A DNA stretch of 64,000 nucleotides from Symbiodinium sp. CCMP2592 (GCA_905221615.1 CAJNDT010003057.1:580093-644092); one strand, 5' to 3'; positions 18,985 through 29,191 are shown, numbered from the stretch's first letter. The notes: generated by a model from the sequence alone, not told the origin. Translations and numbers: made by a program.

Positions 18985-19080
18985 TGCAGGTCGTCTGCAC
19001 ATTGTGCAAGGGTGGAAAAGCGCCAAGAAGAGCTTCTTCTTGTCGCTTTTCCGCCCTGCACAATGTGCAGACGACCTGCA
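18985..19080. repeat. Palindrome 11
   Basis: Arms of 46 and 45 nt with one bulge and two mismatches, 5-nt centre AGCTT. Closely related to palindrome 10, with paired substitutions. Confidence 0.95.
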
Positions 19081-19229
19081 TCCGTTCCTGCTCCTGCTGC
19101 GGTTCCTGTTCCTGCTCCTCGGGCTGGGCCTTCACACCTTGATCCATTCCGAATGCATAGCCAATCGGTTCTTCATGTTCAGCTTGAAAGATGCTTCTTT
19201 GCGGCTCACTCCTTTCACTCAAGAAGCCA

Positions 19230-20040
19230 TCATCTTGCCCAGCTTCCCCATATAATCCTTCCCCCTCCAACAACTTGTACTGGGTGCATCTCTCCACTCC
19301 TCTCCACTGTATGTTGTGTAGCATGCACCTTCGAGGTCACGTTGAACACTCGAATGTTTTTTCCTTGTAATAATCCGACAAATGAACATAAAGTGCACCG
19401 AAATTCCTGAAGTTCTGCACCAGCTGTCGTGCTGCATCCGCCGGCAATGCAAAATGTCCTTCCGACACAGGGTACCGGCTCAGGATTTGTTCGAAGTCCT
19501 TGTTCAGTTCCGGCAACACTGCTACTTTCTTGTACTCCTCCGTGGCCGGTGCAAAATTGTTCCACATGTCCACGAATGTAGCACACAACCCTTTGATCTC
19601 ACGGGCCTTGCCCTTCAGCTTCGGGAAGTCTGGAACATGGACAGCTTGCACAGCCGCTGCTGGTACCTGTTTCCGATCCTGTTACTCTTCTGATGCAGTT
19701 TTATGTACTTCCACAAATCCTTGAGGTTATCCAATGGTTCCTTGTCCATGATGTGTCGACACAGCAGTTCCAGTACTGATCCGAATACATGCTGGCAGTA
19801 GCCCAAGTACTTCGTATGCATGAGATCGTAGTGCACGTGACAGGCCGTCAATCCTCCCTTGAATAATTTGCATTTTGTACGTTTGCCCCATTGCATCCAG
19901 GATTCCGGTTCCCACTGTGTATCCCTCCAAGGGGCAGTCTCCGAAAAGTCCTGCCACGTCGTAGGTCCGGTCCTGCTGCGCCTGCACACAGGGCGGTGTG
20001 TACAGTATACATATACGGCCCACACATACTCGTGCAATCC
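19230..20040 (-). pseudogene. Fragment of repeated dinoflagellate protein family
   Basis: Frame 19615-20037 encodes GLTACHVHYDLMHTKYLG, FGSVLELLCRHIM and DNLKDLWKYIKLH. The next frame, 19337-19651, continues with FPKLKGKAREIKGL, GHFALPADAARQLVQNF and FGALYVHLSDYYKE. They join with a small frame change near 19640. I recognise a multicopy family in dinoflagellate genomes with a D-x2-H-x4-G motif followed by a G-S-x-L helix; a second member lies at 34.7-37.3 kb on +. Biochemical function is unknown to me and I propose none. The N-terminal half (including the expected RLHGDEG region) is not visible upstream, so the copy is incomplete. The palindrome array lies about 150 bp past its 3' end. Confidence 0.45.
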
Positions 20041-20580
20041 TCCCTCTAGACTGATATAACTCTCGAGAATTTCAGTCGAATCATTCAGAGGTGTAGGACT
20101 CTAAGAGGATTTAGGCTTTACTTCTGGCCTTAACAGAAATCACATGTGGGGTTTGTGGCTTGGCCCCAATGCCACGCAGTAAACTCACAGCAACATATTG
20201 TGGCCACCAGCTGGATTCGCTATCCCCAGGTGCACCACTGCAGGTACGTTTGCACTGCAAGCACAGAAGCGTCTTCGTTGGCTGGAGACTTCTGTGTTGC
20301 ACTCCAGCCCCCTGCAAAACGGATTGATTGAATGGCAGTAAACCTTGGCAAACAGGTGTTCCACACACACACACACACACACACCCCGCGAACGGGGTAG
20401 CCACTTGTGGCGGAAACAATGCTTGAAATATGTGCACATTTTCTGCACTCAGCACCTAAGCTCGATCAAATAGTGAAAAGAAGCATTGCTTAGCATCCCA
20501 ATAATTGGGTATGCACCTTACATGCTATTAATGAAAACGGCCAGTGAAAAGACTGGCAAGACTAATTACATGCAGAAACT
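20041..20580. other. Non-coding, with a CA microsatellite
   Basis: No supported gene. A short (CA)n run lies at about 20362-20385. A weak inverted repeat (CACAGAAG with CTTCTGTG) sits near 20258-20295. Confidence 0.5.
20362..20385. repeat. (CA)n microsatellite
   Basis: About twelve uninterrupted CA dinucleotides. Confidence 0.95.
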
Positions 20581-20586
20581 TAGCTT

Positions 20587-20901
20587 TCATGGAGAGACAT
20601 CTCGCCGTCTTTTACGAGGCGACTGGGAACACGAAGTCTTGCTCTCAGAAATGGTAGTCGTCTCGGTCGATTCTGGGTTTTGGTCCCAAAGTTTATCCGC
20701 AGCAAGGCGATTCTGGATCCACTGTTGTGTGGCAGGGAACCACGTTTTCCACCAGCGGTCTTGACCATCGGTTGTCGTGCTTTTGGACCAGTAAAAACGC
20801 CACGAAATCTGCGGGGACCGAGATCTGCTGCGTTCCGACATGCTGGACAGACTAAACTCCACTGCAAGCCGCAAACTAGGAAACACTTCAAGAACTTGCA
20901 A
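20587..20901 (-). pseudogene. Arg/Ser-rich ORF fragment, end of retroelement
   Basis: The 104-residue frame contains MSERSRSRSPQISW and a Trp-rich segment (DRWWKTWFPATQQW), ending SPRKRRRDVSP. It may be the last piece of the element extending from 29.1 kb on -, or the start of another copy. Function unknown; weak call. Confidence 0.25.
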
Positions 20902-20974
20902 CGCACCGGAGCAAAAAGCATTTAAAGACTGCAGAGTTATTTTGGCTTAGCCTTGCAACTGCTGAGAAGCTGCT

Positions 20975-21496
20975 TCACTGCTTGGTGGGCCCAAACTCAT
21001 CCTGGATGAGTTTAACAGGGCACAAATGCTTCAAAACATAGTGGCAGGTGCACCTGTAGCCACTGCGAGCCTGCATTTTAGCGGCTGCTTTGCCACGAAA
21101 CTGATATGGTTGTGGCACATTGGCAGGCGGCTTGACAACCCCCGGTAGGGGGTATGTAACTTCCAAAATGGGATCAAAGAATTTCGGAGCATCGGAAGCT
21201 GTTGGTTGAATCTCCGCAGAGGTTTTAGAAGTCTTCTTGGACTTCTTTTTCTTTTTCTTCTTCTTCTTCTTTGTACCATCATCGTCCTTAGGACGTTTCT
21301 TGCGCCTTTTGGAAACTGGCTCAGATGTCACATCAAAAGCAGAATGCCACGAAGAAGTCGACGAAACAGGTGAAGGATCACGAGGGCCAATGGGTTGGTC
21401 CATGGCCACCGCAAAAGAGGCATCGCAAGAGCCACAAACTCCTACGGCAAAGGACTTTTCCTGACATAGCTTTGCATGTGCAGGTTGTTGCAGCAA
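20975..21496 (-). pseudogene. Lys-rich C-terminal segment of retroelement ORF B
   Basis: The frame contains MDQPIGPRDPSPVSSTSSW, a run of ten lysines (a bipartite-like basic tract) and YRCTCHYVLKHLCPVKL near the end. It follows the 281-residue segment in the same direction with about 130 bp between. It is probably part of the same protein or an adjacent exon; the poly-Lys comes from a CTT/TTC repeat on +. Function unknown. Confidence 0.35.
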
Positions 21497-21623
21497 TCAG
21501 AAAAGCACATAAACACGTAGCGAAATGTTTTCCTGCTGCACGAATTGATTCAGCTTGCGGCTGCGAAAGCAGCGGCTGCTGCCATGAGGTCTTCTTCCTC
21601 AGGTTCCTCTACATCTGGCAGCT

Positions 21624-22618
21624 CTATCTTAGGGGTTGCAGGATTACCCCATGGGCCCCAGCTGTCGTCAGGAGGGGCATCTGCCAGAGCCAAAGTAGGC
21701 TCGTTACCGACAGCTCGGGGCCTAGTTCTACGGCGTTGTCGGCTCTCTTGCTGAGGATAGTCAGCTTTGCTTCGTTCTGAAAGAACAAAGACAAAATCAA
21801 TGCGAGCCGCCGCGAACCTAATTGCCCACCGTCTGTCCGAAGAGCAGCTGTGGACCAAGGCATGAAATCTCGCCAGATTGTTCTCATATCTGGTGCATGC
21901 GTTCTTGCCCCTGATATGGTTGCTCGGCAATAAGCCTGCAAAAACCACTCAAGAACAGTTCTTGGTTGAGTGGTAACACTTGCAGGCGAGCTGTACAACT
22001 CCTGCGCCCCAATTGGGGTTTGTTGTACTTCTGCCGTAGAAGGAAAACGTATCCAAGTAGGTAGGATCTTGCCCGTAGCCAAAATTCCTGTGACCCCTTC
22101 TCTGGTAGTGGCATGTGCCCAGAGATGCCAGTTTTGCTGGGCCAGGGGTGGGCCCGGGAAACCTGTACATCTGAAACGGTAGCCAACTACGTTTTCTTCT
22201 ACATCATGAAACATAGAGGCACCTTCTTCGAAGTGCCTCTCATAATGAAGTCTGGACTGCAAAATGCAGTCCACGAAGCCGAAGAATTCCTCCCGGCCTA
22301 TGGTGTTCGGTGGCACCGGCTCTGGAAACAAACTGAGCAAAAACCGAGCACATCTTTGTCTCTCAGGGTATTTGAGGGACGCGAAAGGGCGTTGGTACTT
22401 GCGAACAAGTGCCGCCTTGGCTGCATTGCTTCGCAGTCTCGCAGTGCTTGCCACGGTGCCATGACCCACTGATCCGGAAACGGCGACGTCAGAAGTTGCT
22501 GACGATAAAAGAGGTACTGGCTCAGGGTGGTCATCCCTCCCGGAATATGATCCACTGCCGAAAATCCTGACAGCTGGATTTCCAGCTGATCCTCCACATC
22601 ATTGATATTGGCAGACAT
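21624..22618 (-). pseudogene. Retroelement ORF B, globular part with ART-like segment
   Basis: Frame 22298-22618 (MSANINDVEDQLEIQLSGF; GGMTTLSQYLFYRQQLL) runs by frame change into 21624-22469, whose 281 residues include RSNAAKAALVRKYQRPFAS and LKYPERQRCARFLLSLFPE. Near 22120 comes WHLWAHATTREGVTGILATG. The last motif resembles a segment (W-x-HATT-x2-G-x2-GIL) that I recall from proteins linked to dinoflagellate retroelements and that weakly resembles the start of ADP-ribosyltransferase-like folds. It lies downstream of the RT gene on the same strand. Function is unknown; the ART comparison is a guess from pattern. Confidence 0.4.
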
Positions 22619-23285
22619 AAGGCCACGAAAAATTGATCATCAATCTGTTGTTGGCTTTGCGATGGAGCCAACTGATTGGAGGCCGATGACCCTGTCTTAG
22701 CCGGCTTTGCCGGTTTGCCCGGACCTGGGAGATCCGCTGCTGGGGCTCTTGCCTGCGGCACCCCCGGTTCCGGTGCCTTGTTGGACTTTGCCAGCCTCGG
22801 CGGTCTAAGAGGTACAGCTGGCCGCCTTAAATCTGGAGTTCCAGGAGGTGGAAAAGAAGGAGGCGGCAGTGGCGGAGGTGGTGGAAACCAGTAGGCAGAA
22901 ACATTTCCAGGGGAGGATGATGCGGAGCCGGCGGTGCTGAAGGTGGCGGCAAAACTGGCCTTGGTGGGGGAACCCAGGGCGCCGGTGCTCGCCAATTGCC
23001 CGGTGGATACATTGGCTCCTCCCTTCTTGATCTGCCCCGCATGGGTGTTCGGCTTCGCCGATGTCTCCTTGATCTCCCTCGGGATCTTTCATCACGAAAA
23101 CGGGAGGGTGATCGAGAGCTATATCGTCCACGATGTGACCGGGTCGCTGGTCTGGGCCGTGGATGAGGACGGGGCTCTTCCGCAGGAGCCGGCAGTGATA
23201 ATATAGGTGCCGAAGGGCTTGATCCTTTGGATCCTCCCTTACTCAATGTTTCACCACAGAAAAATTGAAACACATAGGAAGCCAT
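22531..23285 (-). pseudogene. Retroelement ORF B, Ser/Arg- and Pro-rich N-terminus
   Basis: Frame 22827-23285 starts MASYVFQFFCGETLSKGG and contains RSHRGRYSSRSPSRFRDE, RGRSRRHRRSRTP and a proline run. Frame 22531-22995 covers the next part (PPPPPLPPPSFPPPG; QLAPSQSQQQIDDQF). A frame change lies near 22870-22990. SR-rich, proline-rich tracts are expected of an RNA-binding ORF of a retroelement. It starts about 160 bp after the RT stop at 23443, so the order is RT first, nucleic-acid-binding ORF second, the reverse of ordinary LINEs. Confidence 0.4.
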
Positions 23286-24082
23286 GGGTGAGGCACAAAG
23301 GATGCCGAACTATTGAAGCTGCCACGGGCCAAGCTTTCAGTGGTGGGAACTGGTTCAAATGCGAAAAGGCACTGAAACTTCACAGTAGGCAACAAAGTCC
23401 GAATTTTGAAGCTTTCAGATCAACATCTCAGCAGGGAAACCCCTAGCTATATACAGATCGCGGAGTTCCTGCAATTGATGTTTGCGACTACTCGGAGGCC
23501 ATGCATACTGTACAATCAAGGCTTTCCGAGATAAGTAACTTGAAACTCGAATGGACCAACTCCCTGCTGATCGTGGATTCCTGATAGACCAGGCTTTGTC
23601 TGGTTGCAGGTAAGTCACAGTCCTGTTGGCCATGTTGAGCCGGAAGCCCAGAAATTGATGATTCGTAACTTCTTCCAGCTGGATGGTCCCTCCATAGAAA
23701 GAGAGGTGTTGAAAATCTTTCATGCATTGATGCGACAGAAAGGTCTCGTCGCATACAACGAGTCGATTGTCAACATACCTACAGACAAACAGTTCCGAAG
23801 CTTGGTTGTCGAAAAACCTAGCTGAACTCAGGAACTGATGCCATTCTCTTTGCCAACAAGATTCTCTTTGAATCACTGGAAGGCTGCTGAGTACCGGGCT
23901 GATTTGATTGCCTATACACGTGCCCCGGTGTTGCCTGAACAACAGGCCAAGAGTGGTGAACACTCCTGCTTCAAAGGAAGTCTGTACAATGGCAGTCAAG
24001 TCGGAGACATGAAGAAATCGGGGTACCGTATTTTTGTTGTCAATTTGTTCTGGTTTTTTCTGTCTATTTTTATGGTTTTAGG

Positions 24083-24480
24083 TTGAACGCAAACGAAAGA
24101 AAGAAGGAGAGAAACGGACGCCGGAAAGAAAGAAAGGAGCAAAGAAACAAACAAAGAAAGCTAGAAAGGAAGACACCAGGAAGAGGAGAAAGAAAGAAAG
24201 GACGAAGGACAGAAAGACAGGAAGGAAGGAACGAAGGACGACAGAAAGAAAGAAAGAACGAGGACGGGAACAAAGGAAGAAAGCAAGAAAGCAACACACC
24301 AGAATGGGGAGAAAGAAAGGAAGGAAGGACAGAAGGACAGACAGAAGCAAGGAAATAAGAACGCAGGAATGACAGAGAGACAGAACAGAAGAAATGAATA
24401 TCGAAAGACAGAAAGCTAGCAAGGACGACCAGAAGGAGTGATAGAAAGAACGGAGCAAAGAAAGAACCCAAGAACGAAGG
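24083..24480. repeat. Purine-rich GAAAGAAGG-type tract
   Basis: About 400 bp of nearly pure A/G on + with loose GAAAGAAAG and AGGAAGGA repeats. A long purine strand of this kind can form triplex DNA. Confidence 0.85.
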
Positions 24481-24529
24481 CAGGATATTTAGACAGCAAG
24501 AAGCAAAGACCAGAGACCCCGCTGTTTTG

Positions 24530-25325
24530 AGCTGTGTGCAAGCTAGCTTGCTTGACAGCATAGACGGCATTGTTGAAACCCACCCTGCGTAAAATATAAG
24601 TCTTTTTGAAACAATGCCATTCACCATGCAAAGAGTCTCTTTGCAAATGCAAAGCCTGCCCCGGGCGTGCGAGAGTGCCGAGCTTGCTTGACAGCATATA
24701 TGCGTTTTGTTGAAAACCCCACCATGCGTGCAAATGGGGGGGCTGCGCCCCCCCCCCCCCAACCCCCCCCTGCTGTGTCAGCCTTGTGCCGTGCCAGGTT
24801 GCATGACAGCATAGGAGTCGCGACAGCACATACGCATGTTTTAACCAGCCACGCGAGCATCATGCTTGCAAATCGGGGGGGCTGCGCCACCCCAACCCCC
24901 CCACTGCTTTAAACCATGTGCAAGCTTGCGTGACCGCAGCTTTGCTTGACAGCATATATTTTTGTTTAAAACCAACCATGCGAGCATCTTGATTGCCGCC
25001 CTTAAATCCCCCGGCCGCATGTGATTTGTGGTAAACCAGCCATACGAGGATCGTGATTGCAACTGGAAGGGGTTGCGCCCCCCCCCCCCCCAACCCCCCC
25101 CCGCTGCTGTAAGCCGTGATTGCATGACAGCATAGGAGTCGTTTTTGAAACCCGCGATGCCTAGGATATCCTAGGATGAATCTTTGAATTAGAAACAACA
25201 CCCTTCACCTTGTGAAAAGTGTGCTTGCAATCGGGAAGCATGCGGGCGTGCGAGAGTGGCATGCTTGCTTGACAGCACATACGCGTTTTTTGACCAACCA
25301 TGCGAGCATCATGCTTGCTAATTGG
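24530..25325. repeat. Degenerate interspersed repeat with TTGACAGCATA and C-tract hairpins
   Basis: TGACAGCATA or TGACAGCACATA occurs at about 24553, 24688, 24814, 24946, 25125 and 25268, usually followed by GTTTTNAAACC-like sequence and CATGCGAGCAT. Three copies are followed by a G-run, CTGCGCC or TTGCGCC, then long C-runs near 24730, 24880 and 25075. No gene. Confidence 0.75.
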
Positions 25326-25343
25326 GGAGGCCGCGAGCCGGAA

Positions 25344-25510
25344 TTCCCCAAGAGCTTGACGCAGGAACAAGCCCCGAACACTGGAATCTCCCAATAGCTT
25401 GACGCTCAAGCAAACCCTGAACAAACTACACTCCCCCGACAGCTTGACGCACAAACAAACCCTGAAAACTAGAATGCCCCCAATAGCTTGACGCACAAAC
25501 GAACCCATAT
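25344..25510. repeat. About 55-bp tandem repeat
   Basis: Four diverged copies each contain AGCTTGACGC, then CAAACCCTGAA or similar, then CCCC (A/G) AC/AT. Confidence 0.8.
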
Positions 25511-25754
25511 CCCGCCAAACCTTTCAAACATAACCTGGCCGCCGAACCTTAAAGAACAAGACTCCACCCAGCAGCAACAACAACATGAACACCAAGAGCA
25601 GCAGCAACACCAGTAACAAATAACAGCAAAAGGCATGCAACCACAACGAGAAAAACAGGAAGAACAGCAACAACAATGACACCAGCAGCAGCAAAATGCA
25701 AAAACAGCACCAACACCAGCACCAGCGCCAACACCACCACCAACAACCACAACA

Positions 25755-25833
25755 ACTATTATTATTACTACTACTACTACTATTACTACTACTACTACTA
25801 CTACTACTAGTACTACTATCACTACTACTATCC

Positions 25834-25887
<54 letters not shown>

Positions 25888-26690
25888 TTACCATTGCTAT
25901 TGCTATTGTTATTGCTATTGCTATTGCTATTGCTATTACTATTGCTATTGCTATTACTATGACCATTACTATTAGTATTACTCTTACTCTTACTCTTACT
26001 CTTACTTTTTCTCTTACTATTACTATTACTATTACTATTACTATTACTATTACTATTACTATTACTATTACTATTACTATTACTATTACTATTATTATTA
26101 CTATTACTATTGCTATTGCTAATACTATTACTATTACTATTACTATTACTATTAGTATTATTATTACTATTACTATTACTATTACTACTACTATTGCTAT
26201 TGCTATTGCTATTGCTATTGCTATTACTATTACTAGTACTAGTACTAGTACTAGTACTAGTACTAGTACTATTACTATTACTATTACTTTTATTATTTCT
26301 GTTACTGTTACTGTTACTGTTACTATTACTATTACGACTACTACTACTACTACTACTATTACTATCACTGTTATTATTATTATTACTATTACTATTACTA
26401 TTATTATTACTATCACTATTACTATTACTATTACTATTACTATTACTATTACTATTACTATTACTATGGCTATGACTATGAGTATGACTATGACTATGAC
26501 TATTGCTATTGCTATTGCTATTGCTATTACTATGACTATGACTATGACTCTGACTATTACTATGACTCTGACTATGACTATGACTATTACTATTACTATT
26601 ACTATTACTACAACTACCACTACCACGACTACTACAACTACAACTACAACTACAACGACAACAACAACATCAACAACATCATCAACACCA
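25755..26690. repeat. 0.9-kb compound triplet/hexamer microsatellite
   Basis: The block is built from ACT and ATT triplets, mostly ACTATT, with zones of GCTATT, ACTCTT, ACTAGT, ACTGTT and ACTATG. Every variant keeps the 3-bp register, so long frames (TITITI on +, VIVIVI on -) stay open throughout. These are not genes. Confidence 0.95.
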
Positions 26691-26774
26691 GCAACAACAG
26701 CAACACCACGAAATCCGTACAAAATGCGAAAATGTACGGTAAAGCCGATTTCCCCGAGGAATAACCAAGGTAAC

Positions 26775-26965
26775 GTATGTTTTCCTGCTGAAAACCTAAG
26801 GAAACGACACGGAAGCCGTAGGAAAACAGGTGTTTTCCCTACGAAAAACCAAGGAAAACCTGAGGAAATCACACGGGATCCGTCGGAAAATAGCGTTTTC
26901 CCGAGGAAAAGCCAAGCAAAACCCAAGGAAATAATATAGAATCCGTAGGAACATAGTGTTTTGCG
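26775..26965. repeat. About 63-bp tandem repeat
   Basis: About three copies of a unit with GAAAA(A/G)CCAAGGAAAAC, then GGAAATCACACGG-like sequence and ATCCGTAGGAAAA. Confidence 0.8.
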
Positions 26966-27360
26966 AAGAGAACGGACCAACAAAAAATACCACCGCCCCC
27001 CCCCGCCACCAAAAAAAAATGACCAGAAAAACACAAAATCCTCCAGGTCGTTGATCTCTCAGCATTAGGGCAAAGGTGCAGGAATCAGTGCAGATTAAGG
27101 TTCAGCAGACATGGGCCATACAATCTATTTCTACAGTCCCAGGCGCCTCTCCACCCAGACCGCAGCCGCAGAGTCTTAGAGTTTCAATCCAGAAGCTTCG
27201 CGGATGCTATACGCGCGCGGGACAAAAAAGAAGTGTGAGAGACACGGCAGCATTGTGGCAGGAGCTTCTGACAGTCCAGCAGCTGCCGCGAGACGAGCGA
27301 AGAAGTTTGGGAAGCTTTGAAACCGAAAAATCCACAAAAATCCAGAAAGCATACGCAAGG
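26966..27360. other. Non-coding interior of the insertion
   Basis: No repeat or gene recognised; C-rich and A-rich runs near 26990-27020. Confidence 0.5.
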
Positions 27361-27594
27361 AAGAATTCCAGTCAGAGGTGGAGAACGGTCACGGCCACCA
27401 GGCTAGATTCCGAAAGCCAAGGAAAGCATAACTAAAACCAGGAAAATATACAAAAAAAAACAGAAAAATACACAAAAAAGAATTCCAGTCAGAGGTGGAG
27501 AACGGTCACGGCCACCAGGCTAGATTCCGAAAACCAAGGAAAACAGAACAGCAACCAGGAAAATATACAAAAAAACAGAAAAATAGTCAAAATA
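27361..27594. repeat. 118-bp tandem duplication at the right end of the insertion
   Basis: Two copies, each starting AAGAATTCCAGTCAGAGGTG, at about 27361 and 27479, differing at a few sites. Confidence 0.9.
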
Positions 27595-29191
27595 AATATT
27601 CGCTCCCTAAGAAATCGTATATGTTTGGCGCCCTTTGCCAGGGGTTTACCTGGCCAAGCAGACTCACAGTTGGGCTGCTTTTTCAGGGATACCGTAATAT
27701 GTGGAGGGTATTCCTGGTCCGTATAAAGCTGTACAAGCATTGACAAGGAATCCAAGATTTGCTGTCTAGGTACAGAGTTGAAAAATCCCACTAGATCATC
27801 GTTGACCTCAGCAAGATGCACCACTGGAGGGGTGCGACGGAGAAACTGATGCAGTCTCTTCTAAAGTTGAGGGGTGGTGGCTAGGCCCATGGCCTGAGGC
27901 CACACCAGGCGGACCATCAAAAGAATTGCTTGCGCAGCTGCAATCAACAACTTCTTGATGCAGCTGTTGGAGTACGATATTATCGTCCTCCCCTTCAAAA
28001 ATTCTTTCTTCCTTTTGAGAAACACGAACCCAACCGGTAGGGTGCCCGATGCATTGATTCCCCAGCGATATCGTCTCTTCAATGTGCCGGGAATCTGTTG
28101 GAAAACTTGTTGGTTCCAGAGTTCTTTTGAACCTTCCACAGGTTCAAAAACATCCGGATCCTGCCAGGTCTTCATGGCAGATTGAAGGTAGAACTTGGGA
28201 CAGAAGACCATAAGATGATTCGGTTCATGGTCCTCACAATGCACAATAAAGTGTCGATGCAATAAGTTACGAGCAGCGGAAACATCCTTCCACGTGAGCC
28301 GACTTTCTTGGCTCAGGTGATCCAGGTGCTTGCTCCATTGCTGCTCGAGAAACTGCTGAAAAGTTCGATCTACACCCTTGGGAAGACAATGTTCGCGCCT
28401 CCAAGATGCAAACATACGGGTGTTATGGTTGAAAAATTCTCGTTTAGACGGAAAAAACGCTGAGGATGCACTGCCACTCCCTAATTTTTCAAAGGAGTGG
28501 TGTAAGCTACCCAGCTGCTCAATGCCTGCTACAACATGGCCCCTGGTGAGGCACTGTTCTGGCAGTTGTTTGGTGTAATAACTGCAAGGACACGGTGCAT
28601 CAGCAACACAATGAGTCTGCAACCACTGATCCCAGTCTTTGAAATTGTGCAGAAAGTCTTTGAGAGACTGATGGGGTTGCTCCCTAACTTTGCACACCGG
28701 CAAATGAAAAGGTATAAGAATCGGCTTGTGTGCCAACACAAGCTTTCGGATCCATCTAGACACATCTGACCCGAAGCTTGAGGATGCAGTGAATTTCAAG
28801 TGCAAGCCTAAGGACATATTGCGATACTGACAAACACTCCGGAGTACTTTCCTGGCTTTGCTTTTGCCAGGCTCTTCCAAACAGTTGCTCAACCGAATCA
28901 GAGAGTAAATCTCATCAGGAAGGTATCGGTCGCTTCGCAGCTTTCTTGCCTCTTCAAAGGTGGCACGGCTAAGATTGAACAATATCTCCCATGCCGACCT
29001 TCTTTTTAGCTGAAACGGAACGGGCTGAAGTTGCCTGTGGAGCTTCTTTCTCAGTTTTCTCCACAGACTTAGCCCAAACCTGGAGGATACGCTGTGTCGA
29101 ACTCTCTTGTTGGGTCTAAAGAGAAATATAAAGATTATACCTTCTCGGCGACTTCTGCTATGGGCTAAGATCCAATGAGGCTAGCGGCTCC

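Larger units (their letters stand above)
18167..19080. repeat. Array of eleven consecutive palindromes
   Basis: Eleven inverted repeats follow each other with gaps of roughly 10-100 bp. Arms are 18-46 nt, loops mostly 1-5 nt, and pairing is perfect or nearly so. Stems differ in sequence, but related members share outer stems: 1 with 4, 2 with 5, 7 with 9, 10 with 11. The spacer CCGTTCCTGCTCCTG precedes 10 and 11 and follows 11. The array lies just 3' of the gene fragment at 19230-20040 on -. Such density is far beyond chance. Whether it acts as RNA hairpins, as cruciform DNA, or is the product of template switching cannot be told from sequence. Confidence 0.9.
24012..27617. mobile_element. 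3.6-kb insertion with 9-bp target-site duplication
   Basis: AAGAAATCG occurs at 24012-24020 and again at 27609-27617, flanking 24021-27608. The RT reading frame becomes continuous when the insert and one repeat are removed. The ends are imperfect inverted repeats of about 30 bp (GGGTACCGTATTTTTGTTGTC against the complement AGGGAGCGAATATTTATTTTG, roughly 70% alike). A 9-bp duplication with terminal inverted repeats suits a non-autonomous Mutator-like DNA transposon (Merlin and others are possible). The interior has no gene: a purine-rich tract, repeats with CTTGACAGCATA, a 57-bp tandem, a 0.9-kb triplet microsatellite, a 63-bp tandem and a 118-bp tandem. Confidence 0.75.
23443..29110 (-). pseudogene. 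Reverse transcriptase gene, split by a 3.6-kb insertion
   Basis: The frame is open on - from at least 29110 through 28982 (LFNLSRATFEEARKLRSDR) to 27618, then resumes after the insertion at 24020 and ends at 23443. Visible features: FLKGRTIISYSNS (about 28000); motif A-like EVNDDLVGFFNSVP (about 27795); FRQHRGTCIGNQISPVLSS (about 23920); FVCRYVDNRL (about 23785), the YxDD-type site as YVDN; and a C-terminal helical region (AGSWSIRVSSYLSRKAL). One in-frame TAG occurs at 27858-27860. Removing the insertion and one 9-bp repeat restores phase. This RT family is abundant in dinoflagellates; its class (LINE-like or other) is uncertain. YVDN instead of YVDD may reduce activity. Confidence 0.7.

Noticed and set aside
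18167-19080. CRISPR array
   Set aside because: Repeats are internal inverted repeats with variable stems and no constant direct repeat with unique spacers; the genome is eukaryotic.
18773-19324. 183-residue frame on - across the palindromes
   Set aside because: Reads the two arms of palindromes as alternating CTLCRAEK and FPPLHNVQ repeats; open only because of the repeat.
20937-20952. Relic of the dinoflagellate spliced leader (ATTTTGGCTTAG)
   Set aside because: Matches only about 9 bases of the conserved CCATTTTGGCTCAAG and is not upstream of a retrogene.
21237-21282. Poly-Phe frame on +
   Set aside because: Complement of the Lys run in the - strand ORF; a CTT/TTC repeat.
25469-27034. 521-residue open frame on - and 326-residue frame on +
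   Set aside because: The bulk is VIVIVI or TITITI from a triplet microsatellite; no domain and no start context.
24021-27608. Intron within the RT gene
   Set aside because: A 9-bp duplication, imperfect terminal inverted repeats and 3.6 kb of tandem repeats fit an insertion better, and retroelement RT genes rarely carry introns.
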